62,079 nt of DNA. It comes from an uncultured Fibrobacter sp. (GTDB taxonomy: Bacteria; Fibrobacterota; Fibrobacteria; Fibrobacterales; Fibrobacteraceae). Numbering within the stretch: the first letter of the stretch is position 1; each line of letters opens with the position of its first letter. Made by a program: the position numbers and the translations under genes. Below the pieces are notes generated by a model. That model was given only the letters and a program-made list of their open reading frames with translations, did not search any database and was not told where the DNA came from. The stretch covers positions 1 to 62,079 of the forward strand of contig CAMUYW010000011.1 in NCBI GenBank assembly GCA_947165045.1. The letters run 5' to 3'. Of the stretch, positions 16,625-26,357 are shown piece after piece.

Positions 16625-17608
16625 ATGGCTACTGGATATGAGAAAATAAATAACATTAAGTGCAAACTTCGCGTGCCGATGACGGTCTCGATGCTTGCCG
16701 ATGCTATGGGCTGTGGCCCAAGAACTATTTTCCGTCACTTGAATGCTTTGGAACAGGAAAACTGCGGACTCCATAAGTTCAAGAAAGACGGTGAAACTTT
16801 CTATGTTATTCAAACTGAACAGAAGGTCGATTTCAACCAGAAAATCGTCAAGCAGTTGGAAAAACTGAAAAAGACGATGAATGATACGACTCCGTTGGAT
16901 TTGAAAAATAGAAAGCTCATAGATAGTGTTATCTCATCGATGCAGACCACAGATCCAGATGGCTTCAAGGCCGAAGCCATTACGCTTGACCCGAATTACA
17001 TTATGGATTATGGTCCGTTCTGCGACCACAAGGCCCAAGATTCTACAGTTTCGAGACTTTTGTCTGCGATTCGCGAGGGCTTTAAAATTCGCATTACGTA
17101 CAAGAGTACAAATGAAGGTGGCGAAAAGAAGACGATTGAAGTTTGCCCGGTTAAATTGGTGATGCGAATTGATACGCTTTACTTGATTGCTGCTGACGAT
17201 GACTATCCCGAAACGCATGTTTTTAAGAATTACCTTGTTGAAAATATCTTGAACATCGCTCAGACGAATAAGTGCTCTGCTCGCTTGAATGAACCGTTCT
17301 GCGTTTATGAACATTACAAGTACGCATTCGGAAAGTATGTTTCTACAGAAGACCCGCAGTCGGTTTCGCTTTTGATTAAGTCGGACTGGCTCAAAACCCA
17401 GTTCTTGAAATCCCGTTTTTCTCCGGTTGCAGAAATCAACAACGACAAGGATGGAAACATGGTCGTGAATTTGAAGCTCCGCTTGACTCCCGACTTTAAA
17501 ACATGGCTGTTCGGCGTATTGCCGGATGTGAAAATTCTGAAGCCGGAATCATTGAAAACGGAAATGCTGGACCGCTTGAAAAATACATTGAAAGAGATGA
17601 AGGCTTAA
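16625..17608 (+). CDS. WYL-domain transcriptional regulator
   Basis: This 327-residue protein starts at ATG 16625 behind a strong AGGAGG. Residues about 15-60 form a winged helix-turn-helix (VSMLADAMGCGPRTIFRHLN), followed by a charged linker. Residues about 145-215 form a WYL domain with FKIRITYKSTNEGGEKKTIE and a DTLYLIAADDDYPETHVF strand pair, then a WCX-like C-terminus. WYL proteins sense ligands, often nucleic acids or nucleotides, and regulate transcription, including DNA-damage and phage-defence genes. The target here is unknown; the queA gene follows after two bases, so both are in one operon. Confidence 0.8.
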   Translation: MATGYEKINNIKCKLRVPMTVSMLADAMGCGPRTIFRHLNALEQENCGLHKFKKDGETFYVIQTEQKVDFNQKIVKQLEKLKKTMNDTTPLDLKNRKLIDSVISSMQTTDPDGFKAEAITLDPNYIMDYGPFCDHKAQDSTVSRLLSAIREGFKIRITYKSTNEGGEKKTIEVCPVKLVMRIDTLYLIAADDDYPETHVFKNYLVENILNIAQTNKCSARLNEPFCVYEHYKYAFGKYVSTEDPQSVSLLIKSDWLKTQFLKSRFSPVAEINNDKDGNMVVNLKLRLTPDFKTWLFGVLPDVKILKPESLKTEMLDRLKNTLKEMKA

Positions 17609-17610
17609 AG

Positions 17611-18657
17611 ATGGACTGTCGTCTTTCTGATTATAACTTTGAATTCCCGAAAGAATTGATTGCTTCCCGCACGGCGGGTAAAGGCAAAACGCACATTCTG
17701 TACTGCCCGAAAAATGGCGGCGAACGCCGCATCATGAAGGCGCCTGAAATCGTTGACTTGTTCCGCCCGGGCGATTGCCTTGTGGTGAATAATACAAAGG
17801 TGATTCCGGCACGTCTCTATGGCGAAACGCTGTTTGGCGGCCAGGTCGAAGTTCTTTTGGTGCAGGCGCTGAACCCGTCTGAGGCAGGCGAGGCCCGCTT
17901 TGAAGCTAAGGTACATCCGGGCAAAGCTTTCCAAGTTGGGCGTGAACTCAAGCTTGCAGGTGTGCGCACGTTTGTGGAAGAAGTTCATGAAGAAGACGGA
18001 AACCGCGTTCTTCGTTTCGAAAAGACTCCAGCCGAAATGGAAGAGGTCATGAACAAGGAAGGACACGTTCCGCTGCCGCCTTACATTGACCGCCCCGATG
18101 ACGAAGACGATAAAAAAGCGTACCAGACGATTTTTGCGAAGTACGCTGGCGCCGTGGCCGCTCCGACCGCAAGCCTCCACTTTAGCGAACAAATGCTCGA
18201 AGACTTGAAGGCGAAGGGTGTCTATGTTGCTGAAGTCACGCTCCATGTAGGGCCGGGAACGTTCCAGAACATTTCCGTCGAAGATTTCTCACAGCATAAA
18301 ATGCACGGCGAACATTACGAACTCACCAAGGAAAATGCCGATATCATCAACAAGGCCAAACGTGAAGGTGGTCGTATCGTGACTGTGGGTACAACGAGTA
18401 CGCGCGTGGTCGAAACAATTGCCGATGCCAACGGATTCTTGAAACCGCAAAAGGGCGTAACCTATGCGTTTTTCTATCCGGGATACAAGTATAAGTTGGT
18501 AGATGGACTTTTGACCAATTTCCATTGGCCAAAGAGCTCGCTTATTTTGCTTGTGTCAGCATTCTATGGTCGCGAAAATACGCTCGCTGCATACAAAATG
18601 GCCGTAGAGAACAAACTCAAACTGTTCAGCTACGGCGACGGAATGCTTATTTTGTAG
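17611..18657 (+). CDS. queA: S-adenosylmethionine:tRNA ribosyltransferase-isomerase
   Basis: QueA transfers the ribose of S-adenosylmethionine to preQ1 in tRNA, making epoxyqueuosine. The ATG at 17611 gives 348 residues, normal for the family, and begins MDCRLSDYNFEFPKELIA. Family motifs include FRPGDCLVVNNTKVIPARLYG, PTASLHFSEQMLEDLKAKGV, VTLHVGPGTFQ and FFYPGYKYKLVDGLLTNFH. It follows the WYL gene by two bases. Its last 11 bases overlap the 3' end of a convergent minus-strand gene. Confidence 0.96.
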   Translation: MDCRLSDYNFEFPKELIASRTAGKGKTHILYCPKNGGERRIMKAPEIVDLFRPGDCLVVNNTKVIPARLYGETLFGGQVEVLLVQALNPSEAGEARFEAKVHPGKAFQVGRELKLAGVRTFVEEVHEEDGNRVLRFEKTPAEMEEVMNKEGHVPLPPYIDRPDDEDDKKAYQTIFAKYAGAVAAPTASLHFSEQMLEDLKAKGVYVAEVTLHVGPGTFQNISVEDFSQHKMHGEHYELTKENADIINKAKREGGRIVTVGTTSTRVVETIADANGFLKPQKGVTYAFFYPGYKYKLVDGLLTNFHWPKSSLILLVSAFYGRENTLAAYKMAVENKLKLFSYGDGMLIL

Positions 18658-19168
18658 TAGAAATAGAATCCATTTCAAGTGCTTGAGGAATCTTTTCATC
18701 CTTGCACAAAATCTCTTCTCGAATCTTAAATGTGAAGTCCTCCAGATTGTTTTCGAACATCTTCTGGAAGGGCTTCTTTTTTTGTACTCGTTCCAGGGCG
18801 CAAGAGCAGTAATTGATACGCTGGATGAGCTTCATTTCGTCGGTCGGAATGTCGTGAGAGAATACGCATTCGTGCATGATGGCATATTCCATGGAACGGT
18901 CGTAGCGGAACTTGCATTTGTTGGGCAAATCCGGCTGTGCCGCAATTTTTTCAATGATTTTTTCAGTTGGAATTTTGCTGCTGAAAATGTTGTTTGCCTG
19001 GTAGCCCGCAATGAAAAATAGCAGACATACAATGATGCGGATTGCGTTTCTTTTGCGGTATGCCATGCGTGTAAAACTACGCTCGATGGCGGCAAAAGTC
19101 ATAGTTGCGTGTTTCTTGACTTCGTTCAAGTCATCATTTTCGTTCAGGTTGTTATTGTTGTCTGCCAT
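18647..19168 (-). CDS. Small single-pass membrane protein of unknown function
   Basis: This 173-residue protein has an Asn/Asp-rich cytoplasmic N-terminus, one transmembrane segment at about 44-62 (IRIIVCLLFFIAGYQANNIF) and an exported C-terminal domain. That domain contains several cysteines, including CKF, HECVF, YCSC and ILC, which could form disulfides. It starts two bases after hpt, so it is translated with hpt and the GH57 gene, and its end overlaps queA on the other strand. I recognise no family. Confidence 0.6.
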   Translation of the reverse strand: MADNNNNLNENDDLNEVKKHATMTFAAIERSFTRMAYRKRNAIRIIVCLLFFIAGYQANNIFSSKIPTEKIIEKIAAQPDLPNKCKFRYDRSMEYAIMHECVFSHDIPTDEMKLIQRINYCSCALERVQKKKPFQKMFENNLEDFTFKIREEILCKDEKIPQALEMDSISTTK

Positions 19169-19170
19169 AC

Positions 19171-19692
19171 TTATGCTTCCTCAAGAGCCCATACTTCGGG
19201 GAAAGTTCGGTAATCGTTTGCGTAGTCGAGGCCGTATCCGACTACAAATTTATCTTCAATATCAAAACCAACAAAATCAGCGTGGAAATCTACAACTCGT
19301 CTAGATTCCTTATTTAACAATACACAAGTCGTGATAGATGCGGGCTTGTAGTCCGCAAGGGCTTCCACGAGGGATTTCATCGTGTTGCCGGTGTCAAGAA
19401 TGTCGTCGATCAACAGAACGCGTTTACCCTTGATATCGAGGCTTTCTAAGCCCGAAATATGGACCTTCGCGTTTGGCTTGTCGGATTCGCCGTAACTGGA
19501 CGCCTTGATAAATGCAATGCGCAATTTTGGGGTGGCAATACGGCGAGATAAATCGGCGGTAAAAATGTAGCTGCCAGTGAGTGCAGACAAAATAACATCG
19601 AAATTACACGCCTTTAATTCTTGGGCGAGCGATTCCAAGCGCCTGTCAATTTGCTGCGCGTTTAGGAGTGGTTCACTTGACAGCTTGTACAC
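19171..19692 (-). CDS. hpt: Hypoxanthine phosphoribosyltransferase
   Basis: Hpt salvages hypoxanthine or guanine by joining it to PRPP. The 173-residue protein has the PRPP-binding loop VLLIDDILDTGNTM (about 92-105, with the acidic pair D96-D97). It also has the upstream SALTGSYIF loop and the C-terminal base-contact segment FVVGYGLDYANDYRTFPEV. The start is GTG at 19692-19690 and shares one base with the TAG stop of the preceding GH57 gene (TAGTG), which points to translational coupling. Confidence 0.93.
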   Translation of the reverse strand: MYKLSSEPLLNAQQIDRRLESLAQELKACNFDVILSALTGSYIFTADLSRRIATPKLRIAFIKASSYGESDKPNAKVHISGLESLDIKGKRVLLIDDILDTGNTMKSLVEALADYKPASITTCVLLNKESRRVVDFHADFVGFDIEDKFVVGYGLDYANDYRTFPEVWALEEA

Positions 19693-22112
19693 TAGACAAC
19701 CTCAAAATTGAGCCATTGGAACATGGGCTTGAGCGCAGCAAACTTTCCTTCTGGTTCTGCCTTGTATTGCTTGTAGAATCCAAAGACGTAGTTTTCAAGG
19801 GAAGTCTTGTTGATATAAAGCTTAAGCCAATCAGCGACCGTGATGAGATCGGTAATGTAAAGGAGCGTTTCTTCATTGAACTTCTTTGAAACTTCGTCGA
19901 TAAGTTGCGTGAGCTTGTGGAAGAACATGCGGCCAAGTCCACCGAAACTGAAATGCGTGTTGAGAGCAATTGCTTCGGTGATGAGGTCGTGGATCTCTTC
20001 TATAGTCGCTTTGTTATGTTCGTTCAAAAGTTCCAATGCTGCATAATGGATGCGCGCATTGAGTTCCACGGTGAGAATTTTTCTCAAGGTGTCTGGCAAT
20101 GTGTGGTCCGGATCAGCAAGGCTGTCGATAGAAATGCTGTGGTTCAGAGCAAAACCAGAGAACGATTTTGTAATGTTCGCCAGATGCTTTTGTGTCGAAA
20201 GCTGGTTGATACGCTTGAGGGAATCGCTCGCAAGATTGCTCATGCGGACAACGTAAGCTGTCGGGTAGAGCTCGTGGAACTGTTCCGTAGTCATGTTCGG
20301 ATCGGCAACAAAAGAAAGTCCGCAGTCTTTTTCTTCGCCCATCATGACGATGATGTTTACGCGGCTTAGCTGATCTGTAACGACCAAGTTGGTAGTCACG
20401 CAAGATTCGCCAAGATCTTTGTCCTCGTAGGAAGTGCGCACCAATGTCTGGCGGCGACGAGATGCAATCTTTGTTGCCGTGATGCGAGAATCCTTGTTGA
20501 GGTAATCATCTTCAAGTTCTAAGTGATAAATGGCGGCGCGTTCTGCCATCTGCTTGATGACTGAGGGCACGTTCTCTTCGGCGTACTTTGTGAATACTTC
20601 GGCGCCGTTCCACTTGTGCTCATTACTTGTGGCGCGGGCGAGTATGTAAAGAATTTCGCTCTTGAGGTTGTCGCCCATCGGGAGAAACGGCTTTAAAAGC
20701 TGCATGGCGCGGAGTGCATAACGCATGTTCTGCACCGGCTCAAGTCCTTCGATGTCGTTAAAGAACCAGCCACAACTTGTATAGCTGAACAAGCAGAACT
20801 TCTGGATTTCGAGAAGTCGAATTGCCTTGGCGCGGTCTTCTTGCTTATCGGGTTCCTTGAGCGTTTCGCTGAGGAATTTCTCCTTGCGTGATTCGTCTTC
20901 GGGAGCGACAATCACTTGGATGTAATTGTTACGGGCTTCCCACGGATCTATCTTTGAAATCTTTTCGAATTCGCGAACAAAAATGTTGTCGGCCGTTTCC
21001 TTGAGATGGTTGAACGCATCGCGGAGCGGACCTCTCCATTTTTGATTCCAGTCGGCGCCACCGCCGGTGGAGCAGCCGCAATCCCTGTACCAACGGCCTA
21101 CGCCGTGAGCGCAGCTCCAGGCGCAGCCTTCGCCGTAGAAGTTCTTGAGCTCGACTTCGTGTTTGGGCGGAAACTTTTCGAGGTACCAGCCATAGTTGAC
21201 GGGAACCATTTTGTTTTGCGGGGCAAACTTGTTGTAAAGCCATGCAGCGCACATGTCGCCAAACGGTTCGTGGTGCCCGTAAGATTCGCCGTCAGTGCCG
21301 ATGCTTACAAGTTGAGGTTCGCTACGATTGGTGTCCCAGGCGCTCTGGATGCGGTGTCCGAATGTCCCTGCATCGCGGAGTAAATGCTCAAATCCGACCG
21401 CGCTCGAAAGCCACGGATTGTAGAAGAATACGTCGAGGTAACCATCGCAAACAAGGTTGCCTTCCTTGTCGCGCGGGTAAATGCGGTAAGGACGTGTGGT
21501 GTCAATGTCTGTGTTGCTGCAATCGGTCCACTTCTTGTCACTGAATTTGCGGAACTGAGCCGCCTGCGTAGGCGAGAGAATCGTAAACTTGATGCCAGCC
21601 TTGATGAGCTCTACAACTGTCTCGAAGTTGATGGCTGTTTCTGCAAGCCACATTGCTTCTGGCATGCGGCCAAAGTGGAACTTGAAATCTTCAATGCCCC
21701 ATTGAATTTGTGTGCGCTTGTCTTGTGCGCTTGCAAGAGGCATGATGATGTGGTTGTAAACCTGAGCAATCGCGTTTCCGTGACCGTTTAAACGTTCTTG
21801 GCTGTGCTTGTCGGCTTCTTGAATACGCTTGTAAGTGTCGGGGGTATTGTTACGGATCCAGCCCATCAAGGTCGGACCGATGTTGAAACTCATGTAATCG
21901 TAATTGTTTACGATATCGACAATCTTGCCGTTGGAATTTAAAATACGACTAGCGGAGTTCGGACTATAGCACTCGCTTGCGATGCGTTCGTTCCAGTCAT
22001 GGAACGGGCGTGCGCTGGGCTGGTTTTCAATGATGCCAGTCCAGGGATTTTCGCGAGGTGGTTGATAAAAATGTCCGTGAATCGTAAAATAAAGAGGATG
22101 CTTTTCGGTCAT
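19692..22112 (-). CDS. GH57-type glycoside hydrolase with DUF3536 region
   Basis: This 806-residue protein has no signal peptide, so it is probably cytoplasmic. The N-terminal GH57 barrel shows the motif-1 pattern HGHFYQPPRENPW, the GHGN motif, MPEAMWLAETA (the region of the catalytic Glu) and a GTDGESYGHHEPFGD motif likely to hold the acid/base Asp. The C-terminal half matches the DUF3536 type of long GH57 proteins. Family members act on alpha-glucans as amylases, glucanotransferases or branching enzymes; glycogen turnover is a reasonable guess for an organism that stores glycogen. The genes hpt and a small membrane protein follow in the same transcript. The exact activity is not determined by sequence. 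Confidence 0.85.
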   Translation of the reverse strand: MTEKHPLYFTIHGHFYQPPRENPWTGIIENQPSARPFHDWNERIASECYSPNSASRILNSNGKIVDIVNNYDYMSFNIGPTLMGWIRNNTPDTYKRIQEADKHSQERLNGHGNAIAQVYNHIIMPLASAQDKRTQIQWGIEDFKFHFGRMPEAMWLAETAINFETVVELIKAGIKFTILSPTQAAQFRKFSDKKWTDCSNTDIDTTRPYRIYPRDKEGNLVCDGYLDVFFYNPWLSSAVGFEHLLRDAGTFGHRIQSAWDTNRSEPQLVSIGTDGESYGHHEPFGDMCAAWLYNKFAPQNKMVPVNYGWYLEKFPPKHEVELKNFYGEGCAWSCAHGVGRWYRDCGCSTGGGADWNQKWRGPLRDAFNHLKETADNIFVREFEKISKIDPWEARNNYIQVIVAPEDESRKEKFLSETLKEPDKQEDRAKAIRLLEIQKFCLFSYTSCGWFFNDIEGLEPVQNMRYALRAMQLLKPFLPMGDNLKSEILYILARATSNEHKWNGAEVFTKYAEENVPSVIKQMAERAAIYHLELEDDYLNKDSRITATKIASRRRQTLVRTSYEDKDLGESCVTTNLVVTDQLSRVNIIVMMGEEKDCGLSFVADPNMTTEQFHELYPTAYVVRMSNLASDSLKRINQLSTQKHLANITKSFSGFALNHSISIDSLADPDHTLPDTLRKILTVELNARIHYAALELLNEHNKATIEEIHDLITEAIALNTHFSFGGLGRMFFHKLTQLIDEVSKKFNEETLLYITDLITVADWLKLYINKTSLENYVFGFYKQYKAEPEGKFAALKPMFQWLNFEVV

Positions 22113-22182
22113 GCAAGAAAAAATAGAAAAATGCTTAAATGTTAAATCTTTTTTTTATAATACTAATGCTTAAAACGTGCTA

Positions 22183-23970
22183 TTACTTTATTTGTACTTT
22201 ACTTTTGCGAGAAAATCCATTGCCCCGTATCTGAATGATGTATTGGCCTGCGGGGATGCTGTTCAAGTTGATGTTTGCACTTGTTCCGCTGACGTTTTTG
22301 CTCATGATTTGATTGCCTTGCATGTCGAAAAGTGCTACATGGGTGTTGCCCGTTTTTGAAAGCACCAGTTGTAGATTCTTTCCGCTTACGAAAATCTTTG
22401 CGTTCTGTTGCGGGAAACTTGAATTTTTAATCTTTACTGGAATGTCGACGATTTGGTATTTATCCCAGCCGGGCATGTCTTCGAGCGTGATGGTGTAATC
22501 GTTGTTCATTACGATATTCCAGCTTTCGGCGTTGTTGTCATTTGCCCAGCCTTCCATTGCATAATCGCCGTACCATGGCATGAACCAACTCCAGTTGGCG
22601 CCATCGGCTTTCATTTCGTCGGGGTAGGGCACGGAACCGTTTTCACTGAGCGTCACGATTTTCTTGCCGCCGAATATTTCTTTAACGGTTTCGAAACTCC
22701 CGACAAGGCTAGAGTGATTGGATTCGCGCGGGTAGTAATAGTAATCTCGACCAACAACGTCAACGAATTCATCACCAGGATACCAATCTAAAGCATCAGT
22801 CGCTTCATCGGTGGTCCATACCCAAATCAAGTTGTGGAGTCCTTTCTGGTTCACGAAAAGATCGAACATGAGCTTGTACAAGGCAACGCAGGGCTTTGCT
22901 CCATCCGTGCCCCACCAGAACCATTTTCCGCTTGCTTCATGGAGCGGGCGCCAAAGAACGGCGACACCTTCTTTTTGCAAAGTCAAAAGCGAGTCTGCAA
23001 TCATGTTCATGTCTCGCATAATAGCCTTGTATTCGTCGCTTTCTGTTTTCCACTTACCGGAGGCTTCGTCGTAAGCCAAGCCAATGCTGAATGTCGTGTA
23101 CGGATCATTGCCACTCGATTTTGTGTAGAACGCTTCGACTTCGTGCATCGGATCTTTCCAATGCCAGTTGATTTGTGGAATGCCGCCTGCTTTCCAAACA
23201 GTCTTTGCCATTTCGAGCGAAGCGTGTGTATATCCCTGATACCATTGCTGATCGGAGTTCTTGCCTGAGGCATGCAAAAAGTCAAAACCGACAAGTACAA
23301 CGTTTTTGCCGCTTGCCTTGTAGATGTAGCTGAGTTCAGTTTGTGTATTGTAATCTTGCGGAGTGTATTGCCCGTTGTTTTCGAAGGGGCGCTCTGTCAT
23401 CACGCCGCTAATCACGCGCTTGCCAAAGTTGTTTAGCAGGAAGTTGTAGAGTTTTTGTGCGCTTTCGGTCGGCTCCGGTGTGACGGGAGTCGGGGAGAGG
23501 CTCCACGGAGATGCTTCGTATTCCGTGAGTTCAATGTAGTCGAGGTTCACCCATCCCCAACTATGAACAATGCCAATCTTGTTTTCGCCGGCGGTGAGCT
23601 TGATTTTTCCGGCACCCTTGATGGTCTTGAAATCATCGGAAGTGCCGAACGAAATCTGTCCTGCAGATACACCGTTGACGGTCAAATTCTGGATTTTACT
23701 TCCGGACTCTGTGGGTAATTGATAGTTTGCCCAAAGTGTGTAATAACCTGTTGCAGGAACAGTTACCTTGAATTCCAAATCGCCTTCTTTCATGGCGACG
23801 TACTTCCCGCCAGATGCTTTGGCATCTTCGGTTACAACGACTTTGTGGTCGTTTTCGAGGACTGCGTTTTCGGCTTCAGCGCGAATAGGTGTGCTTGCTG
23901 CAAAAGCGGTAGTTGCAAGTGTTGCGACAGTTGCCGTAACAGCCCAATTTGCCAATTTAAAACATCTCAT
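22183..23970 (-). CDS. Secreted CBM35-GH26 endo-beta-mannanase-like enzyme
   Basis: This 595-residue secreted enzyme starts at ATG 23970, five bases after GGAG; a GTG two codons upstream is less likely. The signal peptide ends near TAFAAS. A CBM35-type carbohydrate-binding module covers about 30-150 (AEAENAVL at its start, HSWGWVNLDYIEL at its end). The GH26 catalytic domain (about 170-480) has the acid/base Glu345 in RPLHEASGKWFWWG and the nucleophile Glu443 in LSENGSVP. The C-terminal 70 residues form a sorting-type tail (LFDMQGNQI, then NSIPAGQYIIQIRG) resembling type IX secretion signals. GH26 enzymes mainly cut beta-mannan. A paralogue lies at 35581-37887. Confidence 0.92.
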   Translation of the reverse strand: MRCFKLANWAVTATVATLATTAFAASTPIRAEAENAVLENDHKVVVTEDAKASGGKYVAMKEGDLEFKVTVPATGYYTLWANYQLPTESGSKIQNLTVNGVSAGQISFGTSDDFKTIKGAGKIKLTAGENKIGIVHSWGWVNLDYIELTEYEASPWSLSPTPVTPEPTESAQKLYNFLLNNFGKRVISGVMTERPFENNGQYTPQDYNTQTELSYIYKASGKNVVLVGFDFLHASGKNSDQQWYQGYTHASLEMAKTVWKAGGIPQINWHWKDPMHEVEAFYTKSSGNDPYTTFSIGLAYDEASGKWKTESDEYKAIMRDMNMIADSLLTLQKEGVAVLWRPLHEASGKWFWWGTDGAKPCVALYKLMFDLFVNQKGLHNLIWVWTTDEATDALDWYPGDEFVDVVGRDYYYYPRESNHSSLVGSFETVKEIFGGKKIVTLSENGSVPYPDEMKADGANWSWFMPWYGDYAMEGWANDNNAESWNIVMNNDYTITLEDMPGWDKYQIVDIPVKIKNSSFPQQNAKIFVSGKNLQLVLSKTGNTHVALFDMQGNQIMSKNVSGTSANINLNSIPAGQYIIQIRGNGFSRKSKVQIK

Positions 23971-24049
23971 AAACACTCCATTTCTTTTCCCATAAAAATA
24001 TATTAATGGGCTTTAAAATCAAAACATTAAAATCGGTTGAAAAAGATTA

Positions 24050-24069
24050 TGCCGGCACTAAGTCCGGCA
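24050..24069 (-). terminator. Terminator downstream of the GH5 gene
   Basis: A short GC stem (TGCCGG with CCGGCA, loop CACTAAGT) is followed on the minus strand by ATAATCTTTTTC. It separates the GH5 gene from the GH26 gene behind it. Confidence 0.65.
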
Positions 24070-24095
24070 CTTTGTAAAAAAATGGTCTTTTTCGC

Positions 24096-25982
24096 TTACT
24101 TGATCATAACCGGCTGCGTTGTTGTGGCGCCAGCCTTCATGCGTACGATGTACTGGCCCTTCGGCATATCGGCGAGGCTGAATGCGTAGCTGCCAGCACC
24201 GAGCTTTCCACTGAAGAGCGTTGCAACACGCTTTCCGTTCATGCCGAACACATCGACACTTACATTGCCTTGAGCCTTTGTGACGAGCATAACCTTGTTG
24301 CCCTGAATGGTGAACTTTGAGGTGGCGCTCATTCTGGTCTTGTTCAGTGTAGTCTGTCCATAAACGTAGTTCTCGTCGAACACAATCTTGATTTCAGGAA
24401 TCATTTCTTCGGTGTTCTCGTAACCGCGCTTGAAGGCGTCGTACTTATCCGTGTTGAAGTCAAAGAGCGTCAAGTCGCCTGCTTTGATATCATCGTAGAT
24501 GACCGTGCCGGTGTAACCTGCGGCGTAGTTTGCAAGCGTGATGCTGAGCGTCTTGTTGCGGTCGGCAAAGCTAGAAATATCGATGGAGCAAGTGACTTTT
24601 TCGCCAGCCGGAACCTTGCAGCTTCCGCTTGTTTCAGTCCATGTCCATGAATCCGTGAGCTTGAAAATCAAGTAGATGTCAGCATCGGATGTGCCATTGT
24701 TCTTTGCGGTCCAAGTGAACGTTGTTGCCTTGGATAAATCCCAACCGCCCTTGTTCTGGTATTCCACCTGGCCGTTATCAGCTCCGTAAGTCACGGCCAT
24801 CATGCCGTTTCCGCCTGTGGAACTGGAAATGTCCACATCCTTGATCTTGATGCTTGCTTCTTCCTTAGCGGCGAGCTTCTTCATAGCATCGAGAGCCGGG
24901 TCAATTGTATAGCTGTAGCCGCCAAAGTTGTCTTCGGTCTTGTCGCCGATATACTGCCAAGCGAGAGCGCCTGCGTAACCGCCGTCAAAAGCTTTGCGGT
25001 AGCATTCTTCCGTCGTGATTTCGGTCTTTGCTGCGAAATTAGATCTATAGGTATCGCCTGCCCAGCCGCTTGCCGGGAATTCGCCAATAATCATCGGCTT
25101 GGAATCGTAACCGTAAGTGGTTGCCATCTGTGCTGCCGTATTCACGAACGGGCTAACAGAATTATCTTGCCAGTACGGATAATAGTGTGTCTGGAAAAAG
25201 TCGAGCGTACCATTAGCTTCGCCACCCGCTTCAACGAGAGCGGCATCGTTCCAATACTTTTGATACTTGATATTCACGCTACCGGTCGAAACGAGGAGTT
25301 CCGGGTTTGTCGTGTGGATTGCTGCGGCAACTTTGTTCGTGAATTTTTGGATTTTGGCAAGAGCCATTTTCTTTGCTGTCCAGCCGCTGCATTCGCTAGT
25401 CATGCCTTCGGGTTCGTTAAAGACTTCCCAAGTCATGAGGGCTTTGTGGTTGCCAATCGCTTTTACGACCGGAATAAGAACGTTGTCTATAAAAGCCTTG
25501 GTGCCTGCGTCTTCGAAAAGCAATTCGTTTGCTGTAATGTCTAGCTTTTCGTTTGCGTAAATGCCCCACTGATTCGGTTCCATCAAGTTGTGGCTAAAGA
25601 GGCACATCGAAACCATCACACCGTATTCTTCGGCGATGTCCAAAGCCTTCTTCATGTTGGCGATGGTGTTTTCCTTGGGGCCCGTGACCAAGTGCGTAGA
25701 TTCGTCAATAGTCGGGCTCTGGCTCATGTTGTTGAAAAGCCACCAACGAATAGCGTTACCGCCTGCAGCGCGTGTACCTTCGACCGCTTTGCGCCATGCG
25801 TTTTCGTCGAGTGGGGAGGCGCCCACGTCGGAGTTGTAGTCACTCCAGGCGAGGTTTGTGCCCGAGAAGAAAATCTTCTTTCCGTTGTAGTTGAAATCTG
25901 TACCGCTTACGGTGAGCCCCGGAGCTGCAAAAGCGGCGGTTCCGATGAGCGAAGCGGCAATTAAAGTCTTGAAGCTATTCAT
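24096..25982 (-). CDS. Secreted GH5 endoglucanase/mannanase-like enzyme
   Basis: This 628-residue secreted enzyme has a signal peptide ending AAFAAPG. The GH5 barrel (about 22-370) has the acid/base Glu190 in WEVFNEPEG and the nucleophile Glu301 in MIIGEFPASGW. The RWWLFNNMSQSP and HYYPYW segments suggest a mannanase- or endoglucanase-like subfamily, but the subfamily is not certain. A beta-sandwich module follows (about 385-520; WDLSKATTFTWTAKN, then a DDIKAGDL end), typical of carbohydrate-binding modules. The C-terminus is a sorting-type tail (DVFGMNGKRVATLF, then MPKGQYIVRMKAG) very like that of the GH26 enzyme at 35.6 kb. AAGGA precedes the ATG. Confidence 0.9.
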   Translation of the reverse strand: MNSFKTLIAASLIGTAAFAAPGLTVSGTDFNYNGKKIFFSGTNLAWSDYNSDVGASPLDENAWRKAVEGTRAAGGNAIRWWLFNNMSQSPTIDESTHLVTGPKENTIANMKKALDIAEEYGVMVSMCLFSHNLMEPNQWGIYANEKLDITANELLFEDAGTKAFIDNVLIPVVKAIGNHKALMTWEVFNEPEGMTSECSGWTAKKMALAKIQKFTNKVAAAIHTTNPELLVSTGSVNIKYQKYWNDAALVEAGGEANGTLDFFQTHYYPYWQDNSVSPFVNTAAQMATTYGYDSKPMIIGEFPASGWAGDTYRSNFAAKTEITTEECYRKAFDGGYAGALAWQYIGDKTEDNFGGYSYTIDPALDAMKKLAAKEEASIKIKDVDISSSTGGNGMMAVTYGADNGQVEYQNKGGWDLSKATTFTWTAKNNGTSDADIYLIFKLTDSWTWTETSGSCKVPAGEKVTCSIDISSFADRNKTLSITLANYAAGYTGTVIYDDIKAGDLTLFDFNTDKYDAFKRGYENTEEMIPEIKIVFDENYVYGQTTLNKTRMSATSKFTIQGNKVMLVTKAQGNVSVDVFGMNGKRVATLFSGKLGAGSYAFSLADMPKGQYIVRMKAGATTTQPVMIK

Positions 25983-26357
25983 AGCATATCCTTATTTTTC
26001 TTTAAAAATAGATAAATAACGATATAATAGGCCTATCCCGACTTTGAGTGATGGCAAAACTGTAGTAAATGTCACCCCCCCAAACATCCTAAATATCGCA
26101 TGTTAAAAAATAAATTCGTAAAAAAAGATGTCAATAAGCACTGTGAAAAAGTGCAATAAATTGAGAGGATTGTAAGATAATTGCAATGTTGCGCGGGACA
26201 AAATGTGACGAAATGTATAGGGTTGGGAATGAGCCTCATTCAATGCTGTTTTTTTTCCAATAATTGCAGAAAAAAATCAGGCCAAATGAGCGCAAAAAGC
26301 GTGTTAATATAATGGATGGAGAGCGTTTCTCTATTCGGAAAATTTTGGAGACAAGCA
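25983..26357. other. Intergenic region between divergent GH5 and Rpn genes
   Basis: About 375 A/T-rich bases between divergent genes, with C-runs near 26077. It should hold both promoters. I see no hairpin or credible small gene. It marks the left edge of the Rpn/CRISPR island. Confidence 0.5.
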
